Of a stretch of DNA of 64,000 nucleotides, positions 62,579 through 64,000 are shown in pieces. Origin of the DNA: Flavobacterium frigoritolerans (GTDB lineage Bacteria; Bacteroidota; Bacteroidia; Flavobacteriales; Flavobacteriaceae). The position numbers and the translations under genes are program-made. The notes below the pieces were generated by a model that was given only the letters and a program-made list of their open reading frames with translations, ran no database searches and had not been told where the DNA came from. The number at the start of each line of letters is the position of its first letter. Position 1 is the first letter of the stretch. The stretch is taken from NCBI RefSeq assembly GCF_025847275.1, contig NZ_JAOZEV010000012.1, forward strand, positions 93,737 to 157,736. The letters are read 5' to 3'.

Positions 62579-63307
62579 TTAGTGTACATCAATTCCGTCA
62601 AAGTAAATTTCGGTTATAGCAGTATCGTTAAATTTATCACCTTTATAGACTTCGGCAATTTCGAATTTTAAAATTAAGTCGGTTCCGTTTTTGTTATGTC
62701 CAAAAGTTCCAAGATCGAATATTTGGTCGTTTTTACTGTCTTCTAAATTCAGGATTCCAAATGCTTTTCCGTTGATACTTAATCGTAGTTTCTTCACTCG
62801 GTTATTGTTCTTCCAGGCGGCATCGGATTTTACATATCCGTTAGAAATTATAATTTGTGTAATTCTCGGGCTTTTGTTGTAAAAAGAGTATTCTAAGTAT
62901 TCTCCAATTCCTTCGTCTGGTTTGCCTTCGACCCAAGCAGTTTGGTAGCTTAGGTCATTTGCGTTCTTTGCTTGGTATTTTGTATCTTTTTCTGAGTTTA
63001 GAGTAGAGGATGCTTTTATTTTATAATTCCCACCGCTACAATACCAGCTGCAGCCACCATCTATAACATCCCACATACTTTCTACAACTTCACCATATTT
63101 CTGTAATAAAACATCAAGTTCTTTTTGTTCTGTAGGGGATAGTTTAGATTTTTGTAAAAGTTCGTTTTGTCGCTTTATTTCATTGTCTGTTTTTGAACTT
63201 AAATCTACTTTTCGGGTTTCCGTGGGATAAAAATTTTTATCTGAATTCTGTCCATAAGTAAAACTTACAATTACTGTAAATAAAAATAGTGTAAAGTATT
63301 TTTTCAT
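62579..63307 (-). CDS. Secreted protein with NADase-type glycan-binding (discoidin-like) domain
   Basis: The protein has 242 residues. Signal peptide to about 19 (VIVSFTYGQ). A helical linker (NEIKRQNELLQKSKLSPTEQ) precedes a domain at about 100-242 with the pattern KYQAKNANDLSYQTAWVEG, GIGEYLEYSF, IIISNGYVKSDAAWKNNNRV and FNDTAITEIYFDGID. I recognise this as the NADase-type glycan-binding domain found in many bacterial secreted proteins. It probably binds a surface sugar or protein. There is no catalytic domain. It lies between two poorly known genes on the same strand. Confidence 0.75.
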   Translation of the reverse strand: MKKYFTLFLFTVIVSFTYGQNSDKNFYPTETRKVDLSSKTDNEIKRQNELLQKSKLSPTEQKELDVLLQKYGEVVESMWDVIDGGCSWYCSGGNYKIKASSTLNSEKDTKYQAKNANDLSYQTAWVEGKPDEGIGEYLEYSFYNKSPRITQIIISNGYVKSDAAWKNNNRVKKLRLSINGKAFGILNLEDSKNDQIFDLGTFGHNKNGTDLILKFEIAEVYKGDKFNDTAITEIYFDGIDVH

Positions 63308-63336
63308 ATAAGTATTATCAGTTTTTGATGTGTTTT

Positions 63337-64000
63337 TTATTTTTCGGTCGGGTATTTCCCAACTGCAGTCATTCCGTCCTCCGAAAAAAACAATATTTCT
63401 GTTGTAATGGGATAACCAGAATTTTGATATTCTTGAACTACTGTTTTCCCAATTCTATTTGCGAAAAATTCAAAATCTTTTTCAGAAAAAATATAACAAA
63501 AATCTCTTACTGGAATTACCGCGTAAAATGGAAATCCAATCTCTGATTTCAGTTTCTCTTTCATTTTTGAAGCAAATAGGAGGGAACTTTTTAGAAATGT
63601 TTTTTCGACTTCAATCATACCAAGTTTTCTGTCCTCTATTATTTCAAAATCGATCTTGGTTTTTGATAGTAGTTCATTAGCATTTAAATCCGCTTGTTTA
63701 ATTAAATCTTGCTCCGAGATGTTCCACTTCATTAAGATGTCAGTAGAAATCCAGGTTAGTTTTTCTTTTTCGCTCACCGCATAAATTTTACTAAATTCAT
63801 CCGTGACTTTTTCATAAATTAAGTCTTTAAAATCGAAATCATTTGGAAATAGCTGGATATAGACATTATTTTTTGAATTCTCCCAATTTGGAATATCAGC
63901 TGAATAGGATAGTATTGTTTGAACTAAATCTGATATATGCTTTTCATCAGAATCTCTTTCGTAATTTCGTCTTATGTTTTCTAGGCTTATTTCAACCTTA
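63337..64000 (-). CDS. DUF1444-like cytoplasmic protein (5' end outside window)
   Basis: The frame is open from 63337 to the window edge. The GTG at 63777 is internal: the upstream codons continue to encode a sensible protein (VEISLENIRRNYERDSDEKH, NNVYIQLFPNDFDFKDLIYE), so the N-terminus lies beyond base 64000. The 220 visible residues include WISTDILMKWNISEQDLIKQ with ADLNANELLSK, FYAVIPVRDFCYIFSE and TEILFFSEDGMTAVGKY. This recalls DUF1444 proteins, with limited confidence. No signal peptide is visible in the part seen. Confidence 0.6.
   Translation of the reverse strand, partial: KVEISLENIRRNYERDSDEKHISDLVQTILSYSADIPNWENSKNNVYIQLFPNDFDFKDLIYEKVTDEFSKIYAVSEKEKLTWISTDILMKWNISEQDLIKQADLNANELLSKTKIDFEIIEDRKLGMIEVEKTFLKSSLLFASKMKEKLKSEIGFPFYAVIPVRDFCYIFSEKDFEFFANRIGKTVVQEYQNSGYPITTEILFFSEDGMTAVGKYPTEK

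Noticed and set aside
61618..64000. Polymorphic toxin/immunity cluster at the right edge
   Set aside because: The proteins are secreted binding-type or unknown, without toxin domains or repeated immunity genes in the visible part.

Overview
The window reads as chromosomal DNA of a Flavobacterium or close Bacteroidota relative. The evidence is the strong AT bias, promoters of the flavobacterial form (TTG or TTTG, about 20 bases, then TAnnTTTG), many TonB-dependent receptors and Cys-Asp/Glu type surface lipoproteins, a type IX secretion C-terminal domain, LytS/LytTR regulators, a small histone H1-like protein and DUF families typical of the phylum. I saw no rRNA, tRNA, CRISPR array, transposase or phage module.

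Layout. 1-9290: a truncated zinc metalloprotease, an orphan LytS-type kinase, a small lipoprotein with an apparent frameshift, a GNAT acetyltransferase, a histidine kinase/NarL-type regulator pair, a soluble PAS kinase and a YegP-like protein. 9300-10659: a histone H1-like gene and a luciferase-like oxidoreductase. 10868-27147: an iron acquisition island made of a TonB-dependent siderophore receptor and, convergent to it, an eight-gene minus-strand operon. Its order is nitroreductase, PLP decarboxylase, NIS synthetase-GNAT fusion, N-hydroxylase, second NIS synthetase, MATE exporter, acyl carrier protein and adenylating ligase. A lysine-hydroxylase-like dioxygenase is transcribed divergently. 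A near-identical 23-base palindrome lies next to the -7 elements of the receptor promoter and of both divergent promoters, so I propose one shared iron-responsive operator.

27526-31383 is a large secreted M43 protease. 31815-37679 is an AraC regulator divergent from an exported acetolactate decarboxylase, a cupin-MRJP fusion, a small membrane protein, a polysaccharide deacetylase and an MDR oxidoreductase. 40724-49113 is a cobalamin locus: B12 riboswitch with terminator, BtuB-like receptor, BtuG-like beta-propeller lipoprotein, three tandem paralogous PKD-like lipoproteins and a DUF4465 lipoprotein. 49366-56171 holds an amino acid permease, a LytS/LytTR pair and citrate and dicarboxylate transporters. 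56559-64000 holds an oversized berberine-bridge-type flavoenzyme, a serine hydrolase and several poorly known proteins.

Mobile-like sequence is limited to dispersed non-coding repeats. One family, about 130-140 bases with inverted ends, has three copies, two of them inside the siderophore operon. Another, about 240 bases with three short palindromes, has two near-identical copies and one decayed copy.

The strongest candidates for new biology are the siderophore pathway, which appears to start from hydroxylated lysine and carries its own ACP/ligase pair, and the expanded B12 lipoprotein set behind the riboswitch.
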